Assembly (NCBI GenBank): GCA_947561715.1
Contig: OX387203.1
Location: 17,670,001-17,734,000, forward strand
Length of the DNA: 64,000 bases
Source: Ascidia mentula
Lineage: Eukaryota > Chordata > Ascidiacea > Phlebobranchia > Ascidiidae
Direction of reading: 5' to 3'
Of this stretch, positions 1-12,242 are shown piece after piece (the stretch's first letter is position 1; every line of letters begins with the position of its first letter). The notes below the pieces were generated by a model, which saw only the letters and a program-made list of their open reading frames with translations, searched no databases and had not been told where the DNA came from. Both the position numbers and the translations under genes were made by a program.

Positions 1-387
1 AAATTACTTAATTACGCCCAACCGTAGCCATCATAGTTTCAAACATGCGTTTTTGTTCGCGAATAAAAAACAAAAAGACATACGCCAGTTTGGTTTTCAC
101 TGCTCGTTTTCAACTGCCATCTAGTATTTGTGTGCAAAATTTCAAGTCGCTTGATATAAAAATGTTCAAATCAAAGGCGGACAACTCTCAAAATTACTTA
201 ATTACGCCCAACCGTAGCCATCATAGTTTCAAACATGCGTTTTTGTTCAAGAATAAAAAACAAAAAAACATAGGCCAATTTGGTTTTCAGTGATTGTTTT
301 GTACTGGTATCTAGTATTTGTGTGCAAAATTTCAAGTCGCCTGATATAAAAATGTTCAAATCAAAGGCGGACAACTCTCAAAATTAC

Positions 388-440
388 TCAATTCCTCCCA
401 ACCTTAACCACCATATTGTAAAACATGCGTTTTCTTTCGC
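388..440 (+). repeat. Divergent type A monomer core
   Basis: This monomer carries 'attcctcccaaccttaacc' and 'ccatattgtaaaacatgcg' followed by 'ttttctttcgcg', unlike the A consensus. The same block recurs near 3239-3300, 3429-3490 and 3999-4060. The 'aacctta' segment resembles type B, so these monomers may keep an intermediate or ancestral state, or be A/B mosaics. Confidence 0.8.
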
Positions 441-1802
441 GAATAGAAAACTAAAAGACATAGGCCAATTTGGTTTTCACTGCTTGTTTTGTACTGGTAT
501 CTAGTATTAGTGTGCAAAATTTCAAGTCGCTTGATACAAAAATGTTCAAATCAAAGGCGGACAACTCTCAAAATTACTTAATTACGCCCAACCGTAGCCA
601 TCATAGTTTCAAACATGCGTTTTCGTTCGCGAATAAAAAACCAAAAAACATAGGCCAATTTGGTTTTCACTGCTCGTTTTCAACTGCCATCTAGTATTTG
701 TGTGCAAAATTTCAAGTCGCTTGATATAAAAATGTTCAAATCAAAGGCGGACAACTCTCAAAATTACTTAATTACGCCCAACCGTAGCCATCATAGTTTC
801 AAACATGCGTTTTTGTTCGCGAATAAAAAACAAAAAGACATACGCCAGTTTGGTTTTCACTGCTTGTTTTGTGCTGGTATCTAGTATTAGTGTGCAAAAT
901 TTCAAGTCGCTTGATACAAAAATGTTCAAATCAAAGGCGGACAACTCTCAAAATTACTTAATTACACCCAACCGTAGCCATCATAGTTTCAAACATGCGT
1001 TTTTGTTCGCGAATAAAAAACAAAAAGACATACGCCAGTTTGGTTTTCACTGCTTGTTTTGTACTGGTATCATCTAGTATTAGTGTGCAAAATTTCAAGT
1101 CGCTTGATACAAAAATGTTCAAATCAAAGGCGGACAACTCTCAAAATTACTTAATTACGCCCAACCGTAGCCATCATAGTTTCAAACATGCGTTTTTGTT
1201 CGCGAATAAAAAACAAAAAGACATACGCCAGTTTGGTTTTCACTGCTCGTTTTCAACTGCCATCTAGTATTTGTGTGCAAAATTTCAAGTCGCTTGATAT
1301 AAAAATGTTCAAATCAAAGGCGGACAACTCTCAAAATTACTTAATTACGCCCAACCGTAGCCATCATAGTTTCAAACATGCGTTTTTGTTCGCGAATAAA
1401 AAACTAAAAAACATAGGCCAATTTGGTTTTCACTGCTCGTTTTCAACTGCCATCTAGTATTTGTGTGCAAAATTTCAAGTCGCTTGATATAAAAATGTTC
1501 AAGTCAAAGGCGGACAACTCTCAAAATTACTTAATTACGCCCAACCGTAGCCATCATAGTTTCAAACATGCGTTTTTGTTCGCGAATAAAAAACTAAAAG
1601 ACATACGCCAATTTGGTTTTTACTGCTCGTTTTCAACTGCCATCTAGTATTTGTGTGCAAAATTTCAAGTCGCTTGATACAAAAATGTTCAAATCAAAGG
1701 CGGACAACTCTCAAAATTACTTAATTACGCCCAACCGTAGCCATCATAGTTTCAAACATGCGTTTTCGTTCGCGAATAAAAAAACAAAAAACATAGGCCA
1801 AT

Positions 1803-4800
1803 TTGGTTTTCACTGCTCGTTTTCAACTGCCATCTAGTATTTGTGTGCAAAATTTCAAGTCGCTTGATATAAAAATGTTCAAATCAAAGGCGGACAACTC
1901 TCAAAATTACTTAATTACGCCCAACCGTAGCCATCATAGTTTCAAACATGCGTTTTTGTTCGCGAATAAAAAACTAAAAGACATACGCCAGTTTGGTTTT
2001 CACTGCTTGTTTTGTGCTGGTATCTAGTATTAGTGTGCAAAATTTCAAGTCGCTTGATACAAAAATGTTCAAATCAAAGGCGGACAACTCTCAAAATTAC
2101 TTAATTACACCCAACCGTAGCCATCATAGTTTCAAACATGCGTTTTTGTTCGCGAATAAAAAACAAAAAGACATACGCCAGTTTGGTTTTCACTGCTTGT
2201 TTTGTACTGGTATCTAGTATTAGTGTGCAAAATTTCAAGTCGCTTGATACAAAAATGTTCAAATCAAAGGCGGACAACTCTCAAAAATACTTAATTACGC
2301 CCAACCGTAGCCATCATAGTTTCAAACATACGTTTTCGTTCGCGAATAAAAAACTAAAAAACATAGGCCAATTTGGTTTTCACTGCTCGTTTTCAACTGC
2401 CATCTAGTATTTGTGTGCAAAATTTCAAGTCGCTTGATATAAAAATGTTCAAATCAAAGGCGGACAACTCTCAAAATTACTTAATTACGCCCAACCGTAG
2501 CCATCATAGTTTCAAACATGCGTTTTTGTTCGCGAATAAAAAACAAAAAGACATACGCCAGTTTGGTTCTCACTGCTTGTTTTGTACTGGTATCTAGTAT
2601 TAGTGTGCAAAATTTCAAGTCGCTTGATACAAAAATGTTCAAATCAAAGGCGGACAACTCTCAAAATTACTTAATTACGCCCAACCGTAGCCATCATAGT
2701 TTCAAACATGCGTTTTTGTTCGCGAATAAAAAACAAAAAGACATACGCCAGTTTGGTTTTCACTGCTCGTTTTCAACTGCCATCTAGTATTTGTGTGCAA
2801 AATTTCAAGTCGCTTGATATAAAAATGTTCAAATCAAAGGCGGACAACACTCAAAATTACTTAATTACGCCCAACCGTAGCCATCATAGTTTCAAACATG
2901 CGTTTTTGTTCGCGAATAAAAAACAAAAAGACATACGCCATTTTGGTTTTCACTGCTCGTTTTCAACTGCCATCTAGTATTTGTGTGCAAAATTTCAAGT
3001 CGCTTGATATAAAAATGTTCAAATCAAAGGCGGACAACTCTCAAAATTACTTAATTACGCCCAACCGTAGCCATCATAGTTTCAAACATGCGTTTTTGTT
3101 CAAGAACAAAAAACAAAAAAACATAGGCCAATTTGGTTTTCAGTGATTGTTTTGTACTGGTATCTAGTATTTGTGTGCAAAATTTCAAGTCGCCTGATAT
3201 AAAAATGTTCAAATCAAAGGCGGACAACTCTCAAAATTACTCAATTCCTCCCAACCTTAACCACCATATTGTAAAACATGCGTTTTCTTTCGCGAATAAA
3301 AAACTAAAAGACATACGCCGATTTGGTTTTTACTGCTCGTTTTCAACTGCCATCTAGTATTTGTGTGCAAAATTTCAAGTCGCTTGATATAAAAATGTTC
3401 AAATCAAAGGCGGACAACTCTCAAAATTACTCAATTCCTCCCAACCTTAACCACCATATTGTAAAACATGCGTTTTCTTTCGCGAATAAAAAACTAAAAG
3501 ACATACGCCAATTTGGTTTTTACTGCTCGTTTTCAACTGCCATCTAGTATTTGTGTGCAAAATTTCAAGTCGCTTGATATAAAAATGTTCAAATCAAAGG
3601 CGGACAACTCTCAAAATTACTTAATTACGCCCAACCGTAGCCATCATAGTTTCAAACATGCGTTTTTGTTCAAGAATAAAAAACAAAAAAACATAGGCCA
3701 ATTTGGTTTTCAGTGATTGTTTTGTACTGGTATCTAGTATTATTGTGCAAAATTTCAAGTCGCTTGATACAAAAATGTTCAAATCAAAGGCGGACAACTC
3801 TCAAAATTACTTAATTACGCCCAACCGTAGCCATCATAGTTTCAAACATGCGTTTTCGTTCGCGAATAAAAAACTAATAAACATAGGCCAATTTGGTTTT
3901 CACTGCTCGTTTTCAACTGCCATCTAGTATTTGTGTGCAAAATTTCAAGTCGCTTGATATAAAAATGTTCAAATGAAAGGCGGACAACTCTCAAAATTAC
4001 TCAATTCCTCCCAACCTTAACCACCATATTGTAAAACATGCGTTTTCTTTCGCGAATAAAAAACTAAAAGACATAGGCCAATTTGGTTTTTACTGCTCGT
4101 TTTCAACTGCCATCTAGTATTTGTGTGCAAAATTTCAAGTCGATTGATATAAAAATGTTCAAATCAAAGCCGGACAACTCTCAAAATTACTTAATTACGC
4201 CCAACCGTAGCCATCATAGTTTCAAACATGCGTTTTTGTTCGGGAATAAAAAACTAAAAGACATACGCCAATTTGGTTTTTACTGCTTGTTTTCAACTGC
4301 CATCTAGTATTTGTGTGCAAAATTTCAAGTCGCTTGATATAAAAATGTTCAAATCAAAGGCGGACAACTCTCAAAATTACTTAATTACGCCCAACCGTAG
4401 CCATCATAGTTTCAAACATGCGTTTTTGTTCGCGAATAAAAAACAAAAACACATACGCCAGTTTGGTTTTCACTGCTTGTTTTGTACTGGTATCTAGTAT
4501 TAGTGTGCAAAATTTCAAGTCGCTTGATACAAAAATGTTCAAATCAAAGGCGGACAACTCTCAAAATTACTTAATTACGCCCAACCGTAGCCATCATAGT
4601 TTCAAACATGCGTTTTTGTTCGCGAATAAAAAACCAAAAAACATAGGCCAATTTGGTTTTCACTGCTCGTTTTCAACTGCCATCTAGTATTTGTGTGCAA
4701 AATTTCAAGTCGCTTGATATAAAAATGTTCAAATCAAAGGCGGACAACTCTCAAAATTACTTAATTACGCCCAACCGTAGCCATCATAGTTTCAAACATG

Positions 4801-5850
4801 CGTTTTTGTTCGCGAATAAAAAACAAAAAGACATACGCCAGTTTGGTTTTCACTGCTTGTTTTGTGCTGGTATCTAGTATTAGTGTGCAAAATTTCAAGT
4901 CGCTTGATACAAAAATGTTCAAATCAAAGGCGGACAACTCTCAAAATTACTTAATTACACCCAACCGTAGCCATCATAGTTTCAAACATGCGTTTTTGTT
5001 CGCGAATAAAAAACAAAAAGACATACGCCAGTTTGGTTTTCACTGCTTGTTTTGTACTGGTATCTAGTATTAGTGTGCAAAATTTCAAGTCGCTTGATAC
5101 AAAAATGTTCAAATCAAAGGCGGACAACTCTCAAAAATACTTAATTACGCCCAACCGTAGCCATCATAGTTTCAAACATGCGTTTTCGTTCGCGAATAAA
5201 AAACTAAAAAACATAGGCCAATTTGGTTTTCACTGCTCGTTTTCAACTGCCATCTAGTATTTGTGTGCAAAATTTCAAGTCGCTTGATATAAAAATGTTC
5301 AAATCAAAGGCGGACAACTCTCAAAATTACTTAATTACGCCCAACCGTAGCCATCATAGTTTCAAACATGCGTTTTTGTTCGCGAATAAAAAACAAAAAG
5401 ACATACGCCAGTTTGGTTTTCACTGCTTGTTTTGTACTGGTATCTAGTATTAGTGTGCAAAATTTCAAGTCGCTTGATACAAAAATGTTCAAATCAAAGG
5501 CGGACAACTCTCAAAAATACTTAATTACGCCCAACCGTAGCCATCATAGTTTCAAACATGCGTTTTCGTTCGCGAATAAAAAACTAAAAAACATAGGCCA
5601 ATTTGGTTTTCACTGCTCGTTTTCAACTGCCATCTAGTATTTGTGTGCAAAATTTCAAGTCGCTTGATATAAAAATGTTCAAATCAAAGGCGGACAACAC
5701 TCAAAATTACTTAATTACGCCCAACCGTAGCCATCATAGTTTCAAACATGCGTTTTTGTTCGGGAATAAAAAACTAAAAGACATACGCCAATTTGGTTTT
5801 TACTGCTCGTTTTCAACTGCCATCTAGTATTTGTGTGCAAAATTTCAAGT
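1803..5850 (+). repeat. Type A higher-order repeat, 15-mer, 2850-bp offset
   Basis: Monomer variants return in order 2850 bp (15 x 190) apart. The 'tttgtgctgg' variant at about 2010 matches about 4860. The 'tcaaaaatac' variant at 2281 matches 5131, and the monomer after 2373 matches that after 5223. The divergent block near 280 returns near 3133, an offset of 2853 bp that fits 15 monomers plus the local 3-bp insertion. Copies differ at scattered sites, so homogenisation is incomplete. Confidence 0.75.
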
Positions 5851-6599
5851 CGCTTGATATAAAAATGTTCAAATCAAAGGCGGACAACACTCAAAATTAC
5901 TTAATTACGCCCAACCGTAGCCATCATAGTTTCAAACATGCGTTTTTGTTCGCGAATAAAAAACAAAAAGACATACGCCAGTTTGGTTTTCACTGCTTGT
6001 TTTGTACTGGTATCTAGTATTAGTGTGCAAAATTTCAAGTCGCTTGATACAAAAATGTTCAAATCAAAGGCGGACAACTCTCAAAATTACTTAATTACGC
6101 CCAACCGTAGCCATCATAGTTTCAAACATGCGTTTTTGTTCGCGAATAAAAAACAAAAAGACATACGCCAGTTTGGTTTTCACTGCTCGTTTTCAACTGC
6201 CATCTAGTATTTGTGTGCAAAATTTCAAGTCGCTTGATATAAAAATGTTCAAATCAAAGGCGGACAACACTCAAAATTACTTAATTACGCCCAACCGTAG
6301 CCATCATAGTTTCAAACATGCGTTTTTGTTCGGGAATAAAAAACAAAAAGACATACGCCAGTTTGGTTTTCACTGCTTGTTTTGTACTGGTATCTAGTAT
6401 TAGTGTGCAAAATTTCAAGTCGCTTGATACAAAAATGTTCAAATCAAAGGCGGACAACTCTCAAAATTACTTAATTACGCCCAACCGTAGCCATCATAGT
6501 TTCAAACATGCGTTTTTGTTCGCGAATAAAAAACAAAAAGACATACGCCAGTTTGGTTTTCACTGCTTGTTTTGTACTGGTATCTAGTATTAGTGTGCG

Positions 6600-9500
6600 A
6601 AATTTCAAGTCGCTTGATACAAAAATGTTCAAATCAAAGGCGGACAACTCTCAAAATTACTTAATTACGCCCAACCGTAGCCATCATAGTTTCAAACATG
6701 CGTTTTTGTTCGCGAATAAAAAACAAAAAGACATACGCCAGTTCGGTTTTCACTGCTTGTTTTGTACTGGTATCTAGTATTAGTGTGCAAAATTTCAAGT
6801 CGCTTGATACAAAAATGTTCAAATCAAAGGCGGACAACTCTCAAAATTACTTAATCACGCCCAACCGTAGCCATCATAGTTTCAAACATGCGTTTTCGTT
6901 CGCAAATAAAAAACTTAAAAACATAGGCCAATTTGGTTTTTACTGCTCGTTTTCAACTGCCATCTAGTATTTGTGTGCAAAATTTCAAGTCGCTTGATAT
7001 AAAAATGTTCAAATCAAAGGCGGACAACTCTCAAAATTACTTAATTACGCCCAACCGTAGCCATCATAGTTTCAAACATGCGTTTTTGTTCGCGAATAAA
7101 AAATAAAAAGACATACGCCAGTTTGGTTTTCACTGCTTGTTTTGTAGTGGTATCTAGTATTAGTGTGCAAAATTTCAAGTCGCTTGATACAAAAATGTTC
7201 AAATCAAAGGCGGACAACTCTCAAAATTACTTAATTATGCCCAACCGTAGCCATCATAGTTTCAAACATGCGTTTTTGTTCGCGAATAAAAAACAAAAAG
7301 ACATACGCCAGTTTGGTTTTCACTGCTTGTTTTGTACTGGTATCTAGTATTAGTGTGCAAAATTTCAAGTCGCTTGATACAAAAATGTTCAAATCAAAGG
7401 CGGACAACTCTCAAAATTACTTAATTACGCCCAACCGTAGCCATCATAGTTTCAAACATGCGTTTTTGTTCGCGAATAAAAAACAAAAAGACATACGCCA
7501 GTTTGGTTTTCACTGCTTGTTTTGTACTGGTATCTAGTATTAGTGTGCAAAATTTCAAGTCGCTTGATACAAAAATGTTCAAATCAAAGGCGGACAACTC
7601 TCAAAATTACTTAATTACGCCCAACCGTAGCCATCATAGTTTCAAACATGCGTTTTCGTTCGCGAATAAAAAATAAAAAAAAAACATACGCCAATTTGGA
7701 TTACACTGCTCGTTTTCAACTGCCATGTAGTATTTGTGTGCAAAATTTCAAGTCGCTTGATATAAAAATGTTCAAATCAAAGGCGGACAACTCTCAAAAT
7801 TACTTAATTACGCCCAACCGTAGCCACCATAGTTCCAAACATGCCTTTTCGTTCGCGAATAAAAAACAAAAAGACATACGCCAGTTTGGTTTTCACTGCT
7901 TGTTTTGTACTGGTATCTAGTATTAGTGTGCAAAATTTCAAGTCGCTTGATACAAAAATGTTCAAATCAAAGCCGGACAACTCTCAAAATTACTTAATTA
8001 CGCCCAACCGTAGCCATCATAGTTTCAAACATGCGTTTTTGTTCGCGAATAAAAAGCAAAAAGACATACGCCAGTTTGGTTTTCACTGCTTGTTTTGTAC
8101 TGGTATCTAGTATTAGTGTGCGAAATTTCAAGTCGCTTGATATAAAAATGTTCAAATCAAAGGCGGACAACTCTCAAAATTACTTAATCACGCCCAACCG
8201 TAGCCATCATAGTTTCAAACATGCGTTTTCGTTCGCAAATAAAAAACTTAAAAACATAGGCCAATTTGGTTTTTACTGCTCGTTTTCAACTGCCATCTAG
8301 TATTTGTGTGCAAAATTTCAAGTCGCTTGATATAAAAATGTTCAAATCAAAGGCGGACAACTCTCAAAATTACTTAATTACGCCCAACCGTAGCCATCAT
8401 AGTTTCAAACATGCGTTTTTGTTCGCGAACAAAAAATAAAAAGACATACGCCAGTTTGGTTTTCACTGCTTGTTTTGTAGTGGTATCTAGTATTAGTGTG
8501 CAAAATTTCAAGTCGCTTGATACAAAAATGTTCAAATCAAAGGCGGACAACTCTCAAAATTACTTAATTATGCCCAACCGTAGCCATCATAGTTTCAAAC
8601 ATGCCTTTTTGTTCGCGAATAAAAAACAAAAAGACATACGCCAGTTTGGTTTTCACTGCTTGTTTTGTACTGGTATCTAGTATTAGTGTGCAAAATTTCA
8701 AGTCGCTTGATACAAAAATGTTCAAATCAAAGGCGGACAACTCTCAAAATTACTTAATTACGCCCAACCGTAGCCATCATAGTTTCAAACATGCGTTTTT
8801 GTTCGCGAATAAAAAACAAAAAGACATACGCCAGTTTGGTTTTCACTGCTTGTTTTGTACTGGTATCTAGTATTAGTGTGAAAAATTTCAAGTCGCTTGA
8901 TACAAAAATGTTCAAATCAAAGGCGGACAACTCTCAAAATTACTTAATTATGCCCAACCGTAGCCATCATAGTTTCAAACATGCGTTTTTTTTTCGCGAA
9001 TAAAAAACAAAAAGACATACGCCAGTTTGGTTTTCACTGCTTGTTTTGTACTGGTATCTAGTATTAGTGTGCAAAATTTCAAGTCGCTTGATACAAAAAT
9101 GTTCAAATCAAAGGCGGACAACTCTCAAAATTACTTAATTACGCCCAACCGTAGCCATCATAGTTTCAAACATGCGTTTTTGTTCGCGAATAAAAAACAA
9201 AAAGACATACGCCAGTTTGGTTTTCACTGCTTGTTTTGTACTGGTATCTAGTATTAGTGTGCAAAATTTCAAGTCGCTTGATACAAAAATGTTCAAATCA
9301 AAGGCGGACAACTCTCAAAATTACTTAATTACGCCCAACCGTAGCCACCATAGTTCCAAACATGCCTTTTCGTTCGCGAATAAAAAACAAAAAGACATAC
9401 GCCAGTTTGGTTTTCACTGCTTGTTTTGTACTGGTATCTAGTATTAGTGTGCAAAATTTCAAGTCGCTTGATACAAAAATGTTCAAATCAAAGCCGGACA

Positions 9501-10420
9501 ACTCTCAAAATTACTTAATTACGCCCAACCGTAGCCATCATAGTTTCAAACATGCGTTTTTGTTCGCGAATAAAAAACAAAAAGACATACGCCAGTTTGG
9601 TTTTCACTGCTTGTTTTGCACTGGTATCTAGTATTAGTGTGCGAAATTTCAAGTCGCTTGATATAAAAATGTTCAAATCAAAGGCGGACAACTCTCAAAA
9701 TTACTTAATCACGCCCAACCGTAGCCATCATAGTTTCAAACATGCGTTTTCGTTCGCAAATAAAAAACTTAAAAACATAGGCCAATTTGGTTTTTACTGC
9801 TCGTTTTCAACTGCCATCTAGTATTTGTGTGCAAAATTTCAAGTCGCTTGATATAAAAATGTTCAAATCAAAGGCGGACAACTCTCAAAATTACTTAATT
9901 ACGCCCAACCGTAGCCATCATAGTTTCAAACATGCGTTTTTGTTCGCGAATAAAAAATAAAAAGACATACGCCAGTTTGGTTTTCACTGCTTGTTTTGTA
10001 GTGGTATCTAGTATTAGTGTGCAAAATTTCAAGTCGCTTGATACAAAAATGTTCAAATCAAAGGCGGACAACTCTCAAAATTACTTAATTATGCCCAACC
10101 GTAGCCATCATAGTTTCAAACATGCCTTTTTGTTCGCGAATAAAAAACAAAAAGACATACGCCAGTTTGGTTTTCACTGCTTGTTTTGTACTGGTATCTA
10201 GTATTAGTGTGCAAAATTTCAAGTCGCTTGATACAAAAATGTTCAAATCAAAGGCGGACAACTCTCAAAATTACTTAATTACGCCCAACCGTAGCCATCA
10301 TAGTTTCAAACATGCGTTTTTGTTCGCGAATAAAAAACAAAAAGACATACGCCAGTTTGGTTTTCACTGCTTGTTTTGTACTGGTATCTAGTATTAGTGT
10401 GAAAAATTTCAAGTCGCTTG
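6600..10420 (+). repeat. Type A higher-order repeat, 7/8-mer (1333 and 1521 bp)
   Basis: A run of marked monomers occurs three times. 'ttgtagtggtatc' is at about 7142, 8473 and 9996, followed each time by a monomer with 'aattatgccc'. Another marker, 'aagccggacaac', is at about 7970 and 9491. Offsets are 1333 bp between the first and second copies and 1521 bp between the second and third. The latter is 8 x 190 plus the 1-bp T-run gain at about 8990. One monomer was therefore gained or lost between copies. Confidence 0.8.
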
Positions 10421-10441
10421 ATACAAAAATGTTCAAATCAC
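10401..10441 (+). repeat. Type A / type B satellite switch point
   Basis: Bases up to about 10404 carry the type A marks 'ggtatctagtattag' and 'gtgaaaaa', also seen in the A monomer near 8880. From 10441 onward every diagnostic site is type B ('caggcgg', 'ccgcccaacctt', 'caccgtagttcc'). The two types are identical between these marks, so the exchange lies within a tract of about 37 bp. Register is kept across it. Confidence 0.9.
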
Positions 10442-12130
10442 AGGCGGACAACTCTCAAAATTACTTAATTCCGCCCAACCTTAGCCACCGTAGTTCCAAA
10501 CATGCATTTTCGTTCGCGAATAAAAAACTAAAAGACATACGTCAATTTGGTTTACACTGCTCGTTTTGTACTGGCATCTAGTATTTGTGTGCGAAATTTC
10601 AAGTCGCTTGATACAAAAAAGTTCAAATCACAGGCGGACAACTCTCAAATTTATTTAATTCCGCCCTACCTTAATAGCCACCATAGTTCCAAACATGCCT
10701 TTTCGTTCGCGAATAAAAAGGAAAAAGACATACGCCAATTTGGTTTGCTCTGCTCGTTTTGTACTGGCATCTAGTATTTGTGTGCAAAATTTCAAGTCGC
10801 TTGATGCAAAAATGTTCAAATCACAGGCGGACAACTCTCAAAATTACTTAATTCCGCCCAACCTTAGCCACCGTAGTTCCAAACATGCATTTTCGTTCGC
10901 GAATAAAAAACTAAAAGACATACGTCAATTTGGTTTACACTGCTCGTTTTGTACTGGCATCTAGTATTTGTGTGCAAAATTTCAAGTCGCTTGATACAAA
11001 AAAGTTCAAATCACAGGCGGACAACTCTCAAATTTATTTAATTCCGCCCTACCTTAATAGCCACCATAGTTCCAAACATGCCTTTTCGTTCGCGAATAAA
11101 AAACTAAAAAACATAGGCAAATTTGGTTTACACTGCTCGTTTTGTACTGGCATCTAGTATTTGTGTGCAAAATTTCAAGTCGCTTGATACAAAAATGTTC
11201 AAATCACAGGCGGACAACTCTCAAAATTACTTAATTCCGCCCAACCTTAGCCACCGTAGTTCCAAACATGCATTTTCGTTCGCAAATAAAAAACAAAAAG
11301 ACATACGTCAATTTGGTTTACACTGCTCGTTTTGTACTGGCATCTAGTATTTGTGTGCGAAATTTCAAGTCGCTTGATACAAAAAAGTTCAAATCACAGG
11401 CGGACAACTCTCCAATTTATTTAATTCCGCCCTACCTTAATAGCCACCATAGTTCCAAACATGCCTTTTCGTTCGCGAATAAAAAACTAAAAAACATAGG
11501 CAAATTTGGTTTACACTGCTCGTTTTGTACTGGCATCTAGTATTTGTGTGCAAAATTTCAAGTCGCTTGATACAAAAATGTTCAAATCACAGGCGGACAA
11601 CTCTCAAAATTACTTAATTCCGCCCAACCTTAGCCACCGTAGTTCCAAACATGCATTTTCGTTCGCGAATAAAAAACTAAAAGACATACGTCAATTTGGT
11701 TTACACTGCTCGTTTTGTACTGGCATCTAGTATTTGTGTGCAAAATTTCAAGTCGCTTGATACAAAAATGTTCAAATCACAGGCGGACAACTCTAAAAAT
11801 TACTTAATTCCGCCGAAACTTAGCCACTATAGTTCCAAACATGCGTTTTCGTTCGCGAATAAAAAACTAAAAGACATACGTCAATTTGGTTTACACTGCT
11901 CGTTTTGTACTGGCATCTAGTATTTGTGTGCAAAATTTCAAGTCGCTTGATACAAAAATGTTCAAATCACAGGCGGACAACTCTCAAATTTATTTAATTC
12001 CGCCCTACCTTAATAGCCACCATAGTTCCAAACATGCCTTTTCGTTCGCGAATAAAAAACTAAAAAACATAGGCAAATTTGGTTTACACTGCTCGTTTTG
12101 TACTGGCATCTAGTATTTGTGTGCAAAATT

Positions 12131-12143
12131 TCAAGTCGCTTGA
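12131..12143 (+). other. Representative dyad 1 of the monomer (TCAAG-TCG-CTTGA)
   Basis: This is a perfect 5-bp inverted repeat around a 3-bp centre, given for one consensus-like monomer. It recurs in most monomers of both types. Variants 'ttgctt' and 'cacgtcgctt' occur. It could be a site for a dimeric DNA-binding protein, but no protein is implicated by this sequence. Confidence 0.6.
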
Positions 12144-12180
12144 TACAAAAATGTTCAAATCACAGGCGGACAACTCTCAA

Positions 12181-12192
12181 AATTACTTAATT
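12181..12192 (+). other. Representative dyad 2 of the monomer (AATTA-CT-TAATT)
   Basis: This is a perfect 5-bp inverted repeat with a 2-bp centre, found mainly in 190-bp monomers. In 193-bp monomers it is replaced by 'aaatttatttaatt', which keeps the AT-rich character but loses this dyad. Its centre lies about 50 bp from dyad 1. Confidence 0.5.
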
Positions 12193-12234
12193 CCGCCCAA
12201 CCTTAGCCACCGTAGTTCCAAACATGCATTTTCG

Positions 12235-12242
12235 TTCGCGAA
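12235..12242 (+). other. Representative dyad 3 of the monomer (TTCGCGAA)
   Basis: This perfect 8-bp palindrome lies just before the A-rich segment in monomers with the 'ttcgcgaata' module. It is absent in monomers with 'ttcactaaca'. Its centre lies 52 bp from dyad 2 and its 3' end overlaps an AATAAA string. Confidence 0.5.

Larger units (their letters stand above)
1..10440 (+). repeat. Satellite array, type A monomers (about 55 copies of 190 bp)
   Basis: This is a head-to-tail array with a period of almost exactly 190 bp. Landmarks such as 'ggcggacaac' and 'cgcgaataaa' return every 190 bp. Type A is recognised by 'tcaaaggcgg', 'acgcccaaccgtagccat' and 'tagtttcaaac', where type B has 'tcacaggcgg', 'ccgcccaacctt' and 'tagttccaaac'. 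Within A there are two linked forms around the TAG: 'tcaactgcc..tagtatttg' usually followed by 'gatataaa', and 'tgtactggt..tagtattag' followed by 'gatacaaa'. Small length changes exist: a 3-bp insertion near 1069-1074, an A-run expansion near 7670-7684, and a 1-bp gain in a T run at 8985-8994. No gene is supported inside it. Confidence 0.97.

Noticed and set aside
1-10440. CRISPR array
   Set aside because: Units are contiguous 190-bp repeats with no unique spacers between short repeats, and no cas genes are present.
10930-11157. A 74-75 codon open frame in nearly every monomer, with overlap into the next monomer
   Set aside because: Most such frames begin at TTG, not ATG. Comparing A and B consensus by eye, about 12 differences change the amino acid and about 4 do not, as expected without protein selection. 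Several monomers have 1-bp indels. Frames repeat only because the DNA repeats.
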